A stretch of DNA of 64,000 bases from Comamonadaceae bacterium. Its GTDB lineage: Bacteria > Pseudomonadota > Gammaproteobacteria > Burkholderiales > Burkholderiaceae_C. The notes under the pieces were generated by a model. That model was given only the letters and a program-made list of their open reading frames with translations. It did not search any database and was not told where the DNA came from. A program made the position numbers and the translations under genes. The DNA is taken from assembly GCA_947455145.1 (NCBI GenBank), contig CANGME010000005.1:62001-126000 (forward strand), written 5' to 3'. Each line of letters begins with the position of its first letter. Within the stretch, counting starts at the first letter, position 1. Shown in pieces: positions 7,679 to 16,168 of the stretch.

Positions 7679-9445
7679 TCAACCCAAACCCTTGGCGCGC
7701 AGCGCTGCGGTTTGCAATGGATTCACTTCACCACTCTCGTCCATCACCACACCGTAGAGTTTTTCAGCGGCGGCAGGGCTGACATAGCCTTCACGCACGT
7801 CATGAGCCACCTTCTGCGCATCACGCTGGAGTGGGTTGCCAAAACCGCCGCCACCGCCCGAAAGCATCTTGTAGGCATCGCCGCGCTCCAACCGCACGTT
7901 GAAAATTTTCGCATTCGGCAAATCGGTTTTCCACTCGCCTTTGTGGCGAATGGCGATGCCGTTGCCTGCCGCTTCACCGCCCCCTTCCAGCCCCCAAGGC
8001 TTGCAGTGCATGCGGTCAATGCGTGTGGTCACCGTGAAGGGTGATAGGGCTTGCACCACCATCTCGGCGCCCAGACCGCCACGGTGCTCACCCGCGCCGG
8101 CGCTGTCTTCGCGGATTTTGTAGCTCTCCACCAGAACCGGGTATTTCGCCTCTAGCTGTTCGGTGGGGCTGTTGTGGGTGTCACCGTCGTTAATACACAC
8201 CGTGACCGACACCCCATCTTCCGATGATTTAGCACCCCAGCCACCGCCCAAGGGGCCAATGCCGACGATGAACAAACGCCCATCCTCCGGTGAGATGCCG
8301 TGGATGTTGGGGAACACCAAATCGGCATGGTGGCCCGCAATCGTGCGGTGCGGGATGGCCAGGGCGAGTGCCTTGAAGATGGTGTCGATCACCGTCATCG
8401 GGAAGGTCATCCAAACCCGCATCGGGTAAGGGCGCTCCGCGCTGATTACCGTGCCCATGGGCATGATGACTTTGAGCGAACGAAAGCTGCCGTCATTCAC
8501 CGGGTAGTCAGTGGGCGTGGTCAAGCACTTATAGGCGACCTGGGCGCAAGCTATGCCGGTGGTAAAGCCGGAGTTGTAAAAGCCCTTGACCTGCTTGCTC
8601 ACGTCCGAGAGATCAATCGCCATCTCGTCGCCCTTGACGGTCACCTTCACGCGAATGGGAATGCGCTTGCCAATCTCCAGACCATCGTCGTCCATGAAGG
8701 ACTCGGCCTCATAAAACCCATCAGGAATCGACAGCGTGTTTTGACGCGCCACGGCTTCGGATTGGTCCATGATCTGACGAATCGAGGCTTGCACATCGTC
8801 ATTGCCATAGCGTTGCACCAGCTCCAGAAAGCGGCGCTCACCCGTCGTCACCGCCGTGATTTGCGCCCGCAAGTCGCCCATGGCACGTTCTGGCAAACGC
8901 ACGTTCATGGCAATGATGTCCAATAAATCTTGGTTGACTTGGCCCGCACGTTGGTACTTCACGATGGGGATTTGAATGCCCTCGGAGAAGATGTCGGTGG
9001 TGATTTGCCCCAAGCTGCCGCCCACGTCCAGCCAGTGCGCCATGCAGCAGGTGAAGCCGATGAGTTCTTGTCCTTTGGCCCCCTCATGAAACACGGGCAT
9101 GGTGAAGGTGAAGTGATTCAAATGGCTGCCGGTGGTGTAGGCATCATTGGTTACCAAAATATCGCCCGGATGGATGTTGTCGTAGCCAAAGTGGCGGATT
9201 TTTGACTTGACGGTTTCCGACATGCCACGAATGAACATGGGCAAGCCCAGCCCAATGGAAACCGTATCACCTTCTTTGGTGAACAGACCCACGGTGAAAT
9301 CCAGCGCCTCATAAATGATGAGGTTGTAGGCCGTACGCATGAGGTTGGTTTTCATCTCCTCCGTCACCGCGAATAAACCGTTGCGGATGATCTCGACGAC
9401 GACCGGATCAACGGCATTGACTTCAGTGGCAAATTGGGTGCTCAT
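7679..9445 (-). CDS. Hydantoinase B/oxoprolinase family protein (HyuB)
   Basis: A 588-residue HyuB-family protein. The opening is DPVVVEIIRNGLFAVTEEM, followed by the core MRTAYNLIIYEALDFTVGLF. GDILVTNDAYTTGSHLNH and the glycine-rich C-terminus (LSGGGGGFGNPLQRD) are both family hallmarks. With HyuA it forms ATP-dependent hydantoin/5-oxoproline hydrolases or, in relatives, acetone and acetophenone carboxylases. Family membership does not fix the substrate. The ATG overlaps the hyuA stop by 4 bp, so the two subunits are coupled. Codon use and composition match the neighbours. Confidence 0.92.
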   Translation of the reverse strand: MSTQFATEVNAVDPVVVEIIRNGLFAVTEEMKTNLMRTAYNLIIYEALDFTVGLFTKEGDTVSIGLGLPMFIRGMSETVKSKIRHFGYDNIHPGDILVTNDAYTTGSHLNHFTFTMPVFHEGAKGQELIGFTCCMAHWLDVGGSLGQITTDIFSEGIQIPIVKYQRAGQVNQDLLDIIAMNVRLPERAMGDLRAQITAVTTGERRFLELVQRYGNDDVQASIRQIMDQSEAVARQNTLSIPDGFYEAESFMDDDGLEIGKRIPIRVKVTVKGDEMAIDLSDVSKQVKGFYNSGFTTGIACAQVAYKCLTTPTDYPVNDGSFRSLKVIMPMGTVISAERPYPMRVWMTFPMTVIDTIFKALALAIPHRTIAGHHADLVFPNIHGISPEDGRLFIVGIGPLGGGWGAKSSEDGVSVTVCINDGDTHNSPTEQLEAKYPVLVESYKIREDSAGAGEHRGGLGAEMVVQALSPFTVTTRIDRMHCKPWGLEGGGEAAGNGIAIRHKGEWKTDLPNAKIFNVRLERGDAYKMLSGGGGGFGNPLQRDAQKVAHDVREGYVSPAAAEKLYGVVMDESGEVNPLQTAALRAKGLG

Positions 9446-11532
9446 GAGCGATCACTCCCGATGGAAATTTGAAGATTGCCGTAGGCATCCACCTTGACCG
9501 TGTCGCCCGGCTGAACCACGGTGGTGGAGGCGTGCTCCTCCACCAAAGCGGGGCCCTGAAACACGTTGCCGTTTTTCAGCAAGTCGCGCTGGTAAACCGG
9601 CGTGGGCACGTACTGCCCCGCGCTGCGGAAATAGACCGGCTTGTGCCCACGCAGGGCCTTGGCGTCAGCTTGTTCACTGCCCGCCTCCACGACGTTGCGC
9701 GGTGGCTTTTTCATGCGGCCCAGCACGGTGACGCGCAGGCTAACGATGTCTGCGGGCTCCTTCGGTGCGCAAGTGCCATAGCGAACCGCGTGCACTTCAT
9801 CAAAATGAGTTTTGATGGCAGCGCGATCTTTTTTGACGAAAAAATCATGCGCTAAATCCACCGTCACCGCGTGCTCTTGCCCGATGTAGCGCATATCGGC
9901 AGCGCGCTCGAAAACAATCTCCTCTGGGCGAATAGCAGAGGCTTCTATGGCCGCACGGCCCTCGTCTTCCATGCCTTTGTAGATGGCTTCAATGTCGTCA
10001 AACGACAGCCCGTTCAAGTGCCGAAAGACAGAGCGAACGTAGTCGTAACGCAAATCGCTGAACAACATGCCGTAGGCCGAGAAATAGCCCGGCGCATAGG
10101 GGATCAACACTTTGCGGATGCCCAGCTCGCGCGCAATGGCCGAGGCGTGTAACGGCCCTGCCCCGCCGTACACCACCATGGTGAACTTGCCCGCGTCCAA
10201 GCCGCGCTCCGTCGTCACGGCTTTCACCGCCAAGGACATTTGCGTGACGGCAATGCGCAAAATGCCATCAGCAGCTTGAGTCGCATCCAACCCTAACGGC
10301 GTGGCGACTTTGTCATTCATGGCCTGTTGGGCGCGCTCAAGGAACAAGGGCATTTCACCGCCCAAGAAGTGCTGCTCATCCAAACGGCCCAGGATCAAAT
10401 TGGCATCAGTCACCGTGGGTTCGGTCCCGCCACGGCCATAGCACACCGGCCCTGGCATACTGCCCGCCGAACGCGGCCCCACCCGCAGCGAATGGCCCAG
10501 TTCCAAGCGCGCAATACTGCCGCCACCCGTACCCACCTCGAAAATATCCATCATCGGGATTTGAATCGGCAGCGCCTTTTCATACCCGCCAATCAAGGCA
10601 CTGCCCGTGGTGAGGGGACGCCCTTGACTGATCACGCCCGCCTTGGCCGTGGTGCCGCCCATGTCAAACGCAATGGCGTCATGCATCCCCAGTTGGGCAC
10701 AGATGGCCTGCGCACCAATCACGCCTGCCGCAGGGCCGGACTCCAACATGCGCACGCAATCGCGCCGCGCATGTTCCACCGGGAACAAGCCACCGGTGGA
10801 CTGCACGGCGTAGAAGTCACCTGCAAAGCCCTTGTCTTCCAGGTGCTGCTCCAGCTCACCCAAGTACGCAGACACGCGTGGCCCCACATACGAGTTGGCT
10901 ACCGCCGTGGAGACGCGCTCAAATTCACGGTACTCCTGCGACAACTCATGTGACGCGGTCACAAACGCACCGGGGATTTCTTCTTGCAAGATGGCCTTGA
11001 CCCGCCGCTCGTGGTCTGGGTTGCGGTAAGAGTGCAAGAGCAAGACCGCAACGGCTTCAATGTGTTTGGCCTTCAAGTCCCGCGCCACTTGGCGCACCCG
11101 GTCTTCGTCCAAGGCTTTGTGCAAGGAGCCATCGGCCCGCAGGCGCTCCGACACCTCGTAGCGCAATGAGCGCGGCACCAAAGGTTCATGTTTGGAGAAA
11201 AACAGGTTGTAGGCATCAGGGCGATTCACGCGGCCAATCTCATAGATGTCGCGAAAGCCCTCCGTGATCAGCAACGCGGTCTTAGCGCCGTTGCGCTCCA
11301 GCAGCGTGTTGATGACGATGGTGGAGCCGTGCAAAAACAGGTAGCCATTGGCCAAATCAACGCCTGCACTATCCAACGTGTTCTGAATGCCGTCCACCAA
11401 CTGGCCGTGGGTGGACAGTGCTTTTCCAAAGGAAATTTTTCCCGTCGTCTCATCAAAGCAGGCCATGTCGGTGAACGTGCCCCCAATGTCCACGGCGATG
11501 CGCAAGGCGCCCTGTTGCTTGTGCTGTGCCAT
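9442..11532 (-). CDS. Hydantoinase A/oxoprolinase family protein (HyuA)
   Basis: A 696-residue HyuA-family ATP-binding subunit. The phosphate-binding motif IAVDIGGTFTDMACFDE is at ~residue 12, and a second actin-like ATPase signature, AFDMGGTTAKAGVI, is at ~285. The C-terminal region contains MVVYGGAGPLHASAIAREL. The family couples ATP hydrolysis to ring opening of hydantoins or oxoproline, or to ketone carboxylation. It lies 3 bp after the FAH-hydrolase stop and overlaps hyuB by 4 bp. The complete operon suggests that one pathway takes up a compound (Bug), activates or opens it (HyuAB) and cleaves a later intermediate (FAH protein). Confidence 0.92.
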   Translation of the reverse strand: MAQHKQQGALRIAVDIGGTFTDMACFDETTGKISFGKALSTHGQLVDGIQNTLDSAGVDLANGYLFLHGSTIVINTLLERNGAKTALLITEGFRDIYEIGRVNRPDAYNLFFSKHEPLVPRSLRYEVSERLRADGSLHKALDEDRVRQVARDLKAKHIEAVAVLLLHSYRNPDHERRVKAILQEEIPGAFVTASHELSQEYREFERVSTAVANSYVGPRVSAYLGELEQHLEDKGFAGDFYAVQSTGGLFPVEHARRDCVRMLESGPAAGVIGAQAICAQLGMHDAIAFDMGGTTAKAGVISQGRPLTTGSALIGGYEKALPIQIPMMDIFEVGTGGGSIARLELGHSLRVGPRSAGSMPGPVCYGRGGTEPTVTDANLILGRLDEQHFLGGEMPLFLERAQQAMNDKVATPLGLDATQAADGILRIAVTQMSLAVKAVTTERGLDAGKFTMVVYGGAGPLHASAIARELGIRKVLIPYAPGYFSAYGMLFSDLRYDYVRSVFRHLNGLSFDDIEAIYKGMEDEGRAAIEASAIRPEEIVFERAADMRYIGQEHAVTVDLAHDFFVKKDRAAIKTHFDEVHAVRYGTCAPKEPADIVSLRVTVLGRMKKPPRNVVEAGSEQADAKALRGHKPVYFRSAGQYVPTPVYQRDLLKNGNVFQGPALVEEHASTTVVQPGDTVKVDAYGNLQISIGSDRS

Positions 11533-11535
11533 CCC

Positions 11536-12399
11536 TTACCCCTGTATCCCGGCGTCCACCACACGGTTGCGCAGGATGCCCAGCCCCGTGATTTCGATTT
11601 CCACCACATCACCGGCTTTCATGTACACCGGCGGCTCGCGCCGATCACCCACACCACCGGGTGTTCCCGTGGCAATCACATCGCCGGGCGACAGCGGCGT
11701 GAAGCCAGAGATGTATTCGATGATGACGGGCAGGGTGAAGATCAAATCAGCCAGAGAGGCGTGTTGCATTACTGCGCCGTTAAGCCGCGTCTCCAAAGTG
11801 AGGCTATTGACGTCAGAGATTTCTTTGCGGGTCGCCATGAACGGGCCGAATGGCCCAGTCAAGGGAAAATTCTTCCCCGGAATCCATTGATGGGTATGGC
11901 GCTGCCAGTCGCGTGCGCTGCCGTCGTTAAAGCAGGCATAACCTGCAATGTGTTCAAACGCCTGAGCCTGCGTGATGTTGCGCCCACCTTTGCCGATGAT
12001 CACCGCCAACTCGCCTTCAAAGTCAAAGCGCTGGGTTTCCTTGGGGCGCGGCAGTGGCGCGTTGTGCGCCGTCAGGCTGTCAGCAAAGCGCGTGAAGATG
12101 GACGGGTACTCGCTGTCGGCGCGCTTGGTTTCTGCGACGTGAGTTTTGTAGTTCAGACCCACGCACAAGATTTTTCCGGGGTTTGGGATCACGGGCAACA
12201 AACGGGCTTGGGTGGCCTGCACCTGTCGGCCCTGTTGGCGTGTCACCACGTCCAGCGCATCCAATTGGCCTGCCGCGATCACCGACTTCAAATCAGGGTA
12301 TTGCGCCATGAAGGCATCTGGCACTTGCAGCCATGTGCTCTCGTTTTCCCAGACGCCATAGCTGGCCTGACCTGCCAATTCAAAGCTCACAAAACTCAT
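11536..12399 (-). CDS. Fumarylacetoacetate hydrolase (FAH) family protein
   Basis: A 287-residue FAH-superfamily enzyme. Family motifs are ILCVGLNYKTHVAETKR, FDFEGELAVIIGKGGRN (metal-ligand Glu), CFNDGSARDWQRH and GDVIATGTPGGVGDRR, followed by the GDVVEIEITGLGILRN ending. Members cleave C-C bonds in acylpyruvates or act as isomerases, hydratases or decarboxylases on related keto acids, using a divalent metal. It is the first gene of the hyu operon, 146 bp from the divergent LysR gene. The substrate cannot be assigned. It might also serve the gentisate pathway at 27-30 kb, which lacks its own fumarylpyruvate hydrolase. Confidence 0.92.
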   Translation of the reverse strand: MSFVSFELAGQASYGVWENESTWLQVPDAFMAQYPDLKSVIAAGQLDALDVVTRQQGRQVQATQARLLPVIPNPGKILCVGLNYKTHVAETKRADSEYPSIFTRFADSLTAHNAPLPRPKETQRFDFEGELAVIIGKGGRNITQAQAFEHIAGYACFNDGSARDWQRHTHQWIPGKNFPLTGPFGPFMATRKEISDVNSLTLETRLNGAVMQHASLADLIFTLPVIIEYISGFTPLSPGDVIATGTPGGVGDRREPPVYMKAGDVVEIEITGLGILRNRVVDAGIQG

Positions 12400-12514
12400 A
12401 GATTTACCTCTATTTTTTGCACCCCAATGGGGGCGAGTGGATACGTTTGCACAATAGCGGGCAGTTTAGGCAAGGTAAGACCATTCGCATAGCGTCAATT
12501 CACAGATTTCAGAC

Positions 12515-12530
12515 ATGCCACAATTGGCAT
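12515..12530. promoter_or_regulatory. Inverted repeat upstream of LysR gene
   Basis: ATGCCA-CAAT-TGGCAT is a perfect 6-bp inverted repeat with a 4-base centre, ending 15 bp before the LysR ATG at 12546, in the divergent LysR/FAH promoter region. Its size and place fit a LysR-type recognition site used for autoregulation and for control of the hyu operon. This is inferred from position only. Confidence 0.45.
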
Positions 12531-12545
12531 ATCAAGAGAAACGTC

Positions 12546-13460
12546 ATGCACATCAACGATTTCAAACTGTTTCTGGAGGTGGCCGAACTGGGCAGCTTGA
12601 CCAAAGTGGCGGCGCAGCGGCACACCGTGCAGTCCCACATCAGCCGACAAATCAGCGCGCTTGAAACCTCCTGCGGTGGCAAACTGTTTCGCCGCACGGG
12701 GCGCGGTGTGGCGCTCACCGAATTTGGCCTGCACGTTGAACAGAAGGTGCGCGCTTGGGTCAAAGACAGTGAAGAACTGTTTGCCAACATCCAGCAAACG
12801 TCCAGGATCCCGATGGGGGAAGTGAAGCTGGGGATTCTGCCCTCTGCCGCGCACCCTTTGATGACGCAGGTGTTCCAACGCCTGTACACCGATTACCCCA
12901 AGATCAAGCTCAATATCCGGGAAGGCCAAGGCAGTGAACTCGATGCCCTGCTGGACACGGCCAGTGTCGATTTGGCCATTCTCTTTCGCTACCAAAAACC
13001 CAGCGACTCAGACGAAGCCCTGCTCGCCACGGCCAACACCTATCTGGTTTCGCACCCCGATCTGGCGCTGACGGCGGGCGACACCGTGGACTTCAAGCGT
13101 CTGAAAGGTTTGCCCCTGGTGCTGCCCCGGCGGCCTTCTCACTGGCGATCCATCCTGGATGAAACGGCCCGTAGCAAAGGGTTCAATTTATCGGCCGTGG
13201 TGGAGGCAGATTCACTGCGCGCGCAAAAGGAAATCATCGCCGCCACCCCCCATTTGTATGCATTGTTGGGCCCATTCTCAGTGGATGAAGAACTGCGCAG
13301 CGGCACCCATCAAGCCGCCAAAGTAGTGAATCCGGATTTGAAACGCTACGTCACCTTGGCCAGCCCCAAGCAAGGGCACTTCACGCAGGCCAGCCGCATC
13401 GTCGCCCAGCTCATCAAAGAGACGGTTAAAGGGTGGAAGGGAAAGCTGAACGCAGGCTGA
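12546..13460 (+). CDS. LysR-family regulator of the hyu operon
   Basis: A 304-residue LysR-type regulator. The N-terminal winged HTH covers residues ~1-60 (HINDFKLFLEVAELGSLTKVAA...SHISRQISALE). The rest is a periplasmic-binding-like effector domain (MGEVKLGILPSAAHPL; ASVDLAILFRY). The ATG at 12546 gives the normal family N-terminus; upstream in-frame codons would add an atypical 43-residue extension. It diverges from the five-gene FAH-hyuAB operon, the classic arrangement for a LysR activator whose inducer is the pathway substrate or an intermediate. A palindrome at 12515-12530 is a candidate binding site. Confidence 0.92.
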   Translation: MHINDFKLFLEVAELGSLTKVAAQRHTVQSHISRQISALETSCGGKLFRRTGRGVALTEFGLHVEQKVRAWVKDSEELFANIQQTSRIPMGEVKLGILPSAAHPLMTQVFQRLYTDYPKIKLNIREGQGSELDALLDTASVDLAILFRYQKPSDSDEALLATANTYLVSHPDLALTAGDTVDFKRLKGLPLVLPRRPSHWRSILDETARSKGFNLSAVVEADSLRAQKEIIAATPHLYALLGPFSVDEELRSGTHQAAKVVNPDLKRYVTLASPKQGHFTQASRIVAQLIKETVKGWKGKLNAG

Positions 13461-13499
13461 GCCTCGCCTGCAATGCTTTCAGGGTCACCACCATCACCC

Positions 13500-14291
13500 T
13501 TAGCGAACCCTGTCCATCCCGCTCTGCTCAATCGCCACACCCGTGCGCTCTGAGGCCAGGAACTGGATTAACTTCCTTGCGGCCTCGGGCTCTTTGGCCC
13601 CGGTAACAACCGCCGCAGCAAACACCTGCACAAGCTGCAACTCAGCCGGTAGACGGCCCACAAAATCAATACCCACCTCATTCACCAGCTCACTCACAGG
13701 CTGCACAGCCATGTTGGCCTCGCCCGCCGCCACCATCGCCGCTGCCTGCGAGCCACGTGCTTTGACCGAGACGGTGAGCTGGTCTGCAATGCCCATCTTT
13801 GGGAACACCTCGGTCGTTAAATAAATGCCGCTGGTGCTACCGGGTACGGCAATGGTTTTTGCGTTCAACAAGGTCTGTTTAAAGGCCGCCACGGTGCGGA
13901 TGTCGGGCTTGGGCACACCAGTACGCACGCCCGCGCCCAGTGGCACGCGTGCCAGGTCAACGTCAGTGCCTGCCACGATGCGCCCCGCCGCCATCAACTC
14001 AGCCAACCCCTCGCGCGACAAAATGACCACATCCGCAGGCACGCCGCGTTGCAGTTGCGCCGCAATCGTCTGCGGCCCGGCTCCCTGCGACGCGCCCGAG
14101 CCCGTGTCCACCTTGATCCCGTTCGCCTTTTCAAACTCGGGCAACACTTGCCGGTAGGCGACTGCAAAGCCGCCGGAAATCATCACATTGAGTTGGGCCA
14201 TGGCCGAGGCAGAGCAAGCGGCAGCCGCTGCGCCTGCAACGACCATGCGGGTGAATTGGCTGTGCAGGTTTAGAAATCGAATGGGGTTCAT
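13500..14291 (-). CDS. ModA-like periplasmic substrate-binding protein
   Basis: A 263-residue extracellular solute-binding protein of the ModA-like group. A signal peptide ends at SAMAQ (~residue 33), followed by LNVMISGGFAVAYRQVLPEFEKANGIKVD, GVPADVVILSREGL and the C-terminal ARKLIQFLASERTGVAIEQSGM typical of this branch. True molybdate-binding residues cannot be confirmed, and no ModB/ModC permease or ATPase is adjacent. Many stand-alone relatives in Burkholderiales have unknown ligands. It converges with the LysR gene, whose stop is 39 bp away. Confidence 0.85.
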   Translation of the reverse strand: MNPIRFLNLHSQFTRMVVAGAAAAACSASAMAQLNVMISGGFAVAYRQVLPEFEKANGIKVDTGSGASQGAGPQTIAAQLQRGVPADVVILSREGLAELMAAGRIVAGTDVDLARVPLGAGVRTGVPKPDIRTVAAFKQTLLNAKTIAVPGSTSGIYLTTEVFPKMGIADQLTVSVKARGSQAAAMVAAGEANMAVQPVSELVNEVGIDFVGRLPAELQLVQVFAAAVVTGAKEPEAARKLIQFLASERTGVAIEQSGMDRVR

Positions 14292-14739
14292 GGGTGGCTT
14301 CTCGATGGATGTTGATATGGGTGAATCGGTAATAAATGCAATTAACGCAAGGCGGTAGTGGGCATAAGGTGGCTCGTGGGATTTGAATTGTGCTTCAGAG
14401 CTTGACGTGGATTCAAATTAACCTGATGGACTAAGTCAGACGCCTGCGCGGATGTGCCTTGTCAATATACCGCTCACACTGATTCACTGACGCATGCCAA
14501 ATATCCCTCATCTTTCTGAAAAGACCGCCCGCATTCCTCACTGGCAGCGGCAACCGGAAAATTTTCGATACGAAACCTCGCCAGGGGTTTTCTGCAGGCT
14601 TGGATTAAATTGCGGTTGAATTTCACCTCGACGAATCAACCTAAAAAAACAAACATCTTCCAGAACCAGAACCGATAATTTTCACGTGATGTCAAAAGCG
14701 AAAATGCTGCCGATTTGACCATCTAGGTACTCCAAATAA
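14292..14739. other. AT-richer intergenic stretch, no convincing gene
   Basis: About 450 bp upstream of the ModA-like gene, visibly richer in A and T than its surroundings. I see no RNA-gene fold, no repeat element and no convincing ORF. A 41-codon ATG frame at 14494 has no ribosome site and unremarkable codon use. The region may hold promoters for the ModA-like gene (minus) and the ORF at 14.7 kb (plus), but no clean -35/-10 pair stands out. Confidence 0.5.
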
Positions 14740-14758
14740 ATGGCTCTAAAAAACATTC

Positions 14759-15205
14759 TTGTTTTTCTTATCCTTCAATGAAGGGACTCCACGCGAAGCG
14801 AAGTATTTCCATGCAACTAGCGCTGAGGATGTAGCAAAATTCTGGTTAACGTTGACTGTGTATTTGCCCGATACTGATAGCTTTGACACTGGCACGATAC
14901 GAGAACTGATGGCTGTAGTCACCACCAACCAAGAGTTGATTGAAGAATTTGAAATGAACACTTCACCTAATTCGATTCGCTTCAATAGGCACGCTTTATG
15001 GGTTGACCTGTCTGAATGTCGAACGATGGACGAGCCTTTGACTTGGTTTTCTCGTCTGTTGGCAGCTGCAGCCAATCAACGCGCCCAGCTGGGGATTAGT
15101 CAAGATGATTTGCACGGGAATGCTTTGGATCAACACGTCACTGTGTCAGTCTTACTTGCAGATCAAACTGATTTGTCGAAGGGCGACGCGCATCACCACG
15201 CCTGA
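14759..15205 (+). CDS. Hypothetical protein, probably frameshifted at its N-terminus
   Basis: An unrecognised 148-codon frame with protein-like composition (for example AEDVAKFWLTL, TDSFDTGTIRELMAVVTTN, PLTWFSRLL). It opens only with TTG and has no ribosome site, because TAA lies just upstream in frame. A better ATG is at 14740 in another frame (MALKNILVF). Removing one T from the T-run at 14762-14766 would join it smoothly to FLSFNEGTPREAKYF. I therefore suspect a one-base frameshift, either real decay or an assembly error. The stretch is AT-richer than the flanks, which suggests acquired DNA. The His-rich tail (DAHHHA) is incidental. Confidence 0.5.
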   Translation: MFFLSFNEGTPREAKYFHATSAEDVAKFWLTLTVYLPDTDSFDTGTIRELMAVVTTNQELIEEFEMNTSPNSIRFNRHALWVDLSECRTMDEPLTWFSRLLAAAANQRAQLGISQDDLHGNALDQHVTVSVLLADQTDLSKGDAHHHA

Positions 15206-15249
15206 AGTCCAAACCTTTAGCAAGGTTATGTGACCCTAACTCACCCAAC

Positions 15250-15570
15250 ATGCGCCCTCACCACCACGTCTATGTCGTCGAGCTATCCAAGGACGTGCTG
15301 CGCGTGGCCAAGTTCATGAAGTGCAACCCCGGTTATGTGGACGGCAAGCCCTGTGTCTATGTCGGCATGACGGGTCTGAGCCCCGATCTGCGCTTTGACA
15401 AGCACAAGGCTGGCATCCAGGCCAACGCCTACGTACTCAAATACGGCCTGCGGTTGCTGCCAGACCTTTTTGAGGGCTTCAACCCCATGACCTACAAAGA
15501 CGCGGTAGAGCGCGAGATTGAAATCGGCATCGACCTGCGCTCGGCCGGGTTTGGTGTTTGGCAGGCTTGA
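15250..15570 (+). CDS. Small single-domain GIY-YIG-like protein
   Basis: 106 residues that read as one GIY-YIG nuclease fold. HVYVVEL stands for the GIY strand and CVYVGMT for the YIG strand. LRFDKHKAG follows with the usual Arg and His, then VLKYGLRLLPDLF and a helix with the metal-ligand Glu (DAVEREIEIG). GIY-YIG proteins cut DNA or form repair and homing nucleases, but small stand-alone members are often uncharacterised. There is no second domain for target recognition. It is followed 2 bp later by a 75-residue unknown and then an 82-residue unknown, probably as one transcript. Confidence 0.7.
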   Translation: MRPHHHVYVVELSKDVLRVAKFMKCNPGYVDGKPCVYVGMTGLSPDLRFDKHKAGIQANAYVLKYGLRLLPDLFEGFNPMTYKDAVEREIEIGIDLRSAGFGVWQA

Positions 15571-15572
15571 GC

Positions 15573-15800
15573 ATGGCTGCACTCACATTAACCCGGGTGA
15601 ACGCCGATGTGCACAGCGTGCACCTGCCCGATGGATCGCACGTGGGCAACCTCAAGCGCATTGGCGCGGTGTGGAAGTTCAAGGCCATTGGCTATGACGC
15701 AGCGGGCAACGTCATCCCCGGTGGTGGTCCATTGACTGACCGGCACAACACGCCGTTTGCAGCGCCTGATGCCGATGTGGTCAGCGCCACGCTGGATTGA
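15573..15800 (+). CDS. Hypothetical protein, 75 residues
   Basis: A small unrecognised protein opening MAALTLTRVNADVHSVHLPDG, with GNLKRIGAVWKFKAIGYD and GGGPLTDRHN. It looks like a compact beta-rich domain with no signal peptide or membrane segment. The ATG at 15573 lies 2 bp after the GIY-YIG stop, so translation is likely coupled. A TTG five codons upstream is possible but would overlap that gene. Confidence 0.6.
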   Translation: MAALTLTRVNADVHSVHLPDGSHVGNLKRIGAVWKFKAIGYDAAGNVIPGGGPLTDRHNTPFAAPDADVVSATLD

Positions 15801-15855
15801 ACCGGGTTGAGTGAGCATGGGTTAACCTCCCCCCTCACCATTAAGGAAAACCACG

Positions 15856-16104
15856 ATGAAAACACTCAACGTCACGATCAAGCTGGAGATGTCCGTCCCC
15901 GACGATTGGGAGCTGTCCCAGACATCCGAAGGCGGGCAAGTGCTGAAGCTGCCCAACGGTCAATTTCTTGACGTCGCCATCGAGCCCCTGTTTGCCAGCG
16001 ACCCCGAAGAAACCTGGACCAGCACCGAGAGTGATGATGTGCTGAACGACATTCTGGACATGGTGGAGAGCGAGAGCGTGGTTTACGAGTTTGTTACTCA
16101 CTAG
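15856..16104 (+). CDS. Hypothetical protein, 82 residues
   Basis: A small acidic protein that I do not recognise. The N-terminus (MKTLNVTIKLEMSVPDDWEL) looks like a beta strand pair, the middle is LKLPNGQFLDVAIEPLFA, and the tail is very acidic (TESDDVLNDILDMVESESV). AAGGA at 15842-15846 is a plausible ribosome site for the ATG at 15856. It is the third of three short genes in a row. Confidence 0.6.
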   Translation: MKTLNVTIKLEMSVPDDWELSQTSEGGQVLKLPNGQFLDVAIEPLFASDPEETWTSTESDDVLNDILDMVESESVVYEFVTH

Positions 16105-16168
16105 AGGCCTGGCTAGGGCTTGATTGAAGCCACACAGGCTGTGTCGATTGCAATTCAAAAGTGACCCA

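Noticed and set aside
11188-12492. A 434-codon plus-strand frame opposite hyuA and the FAH gene
   Set aside because: Spans two well-supported minus-strand genes and has shadow-type composition.
14494-14619. A 41-codon ATG frame in the AT-rich intergenic stretch
   Set aside because: No ribosome site, no recognisable composition and no partner; likely chance.
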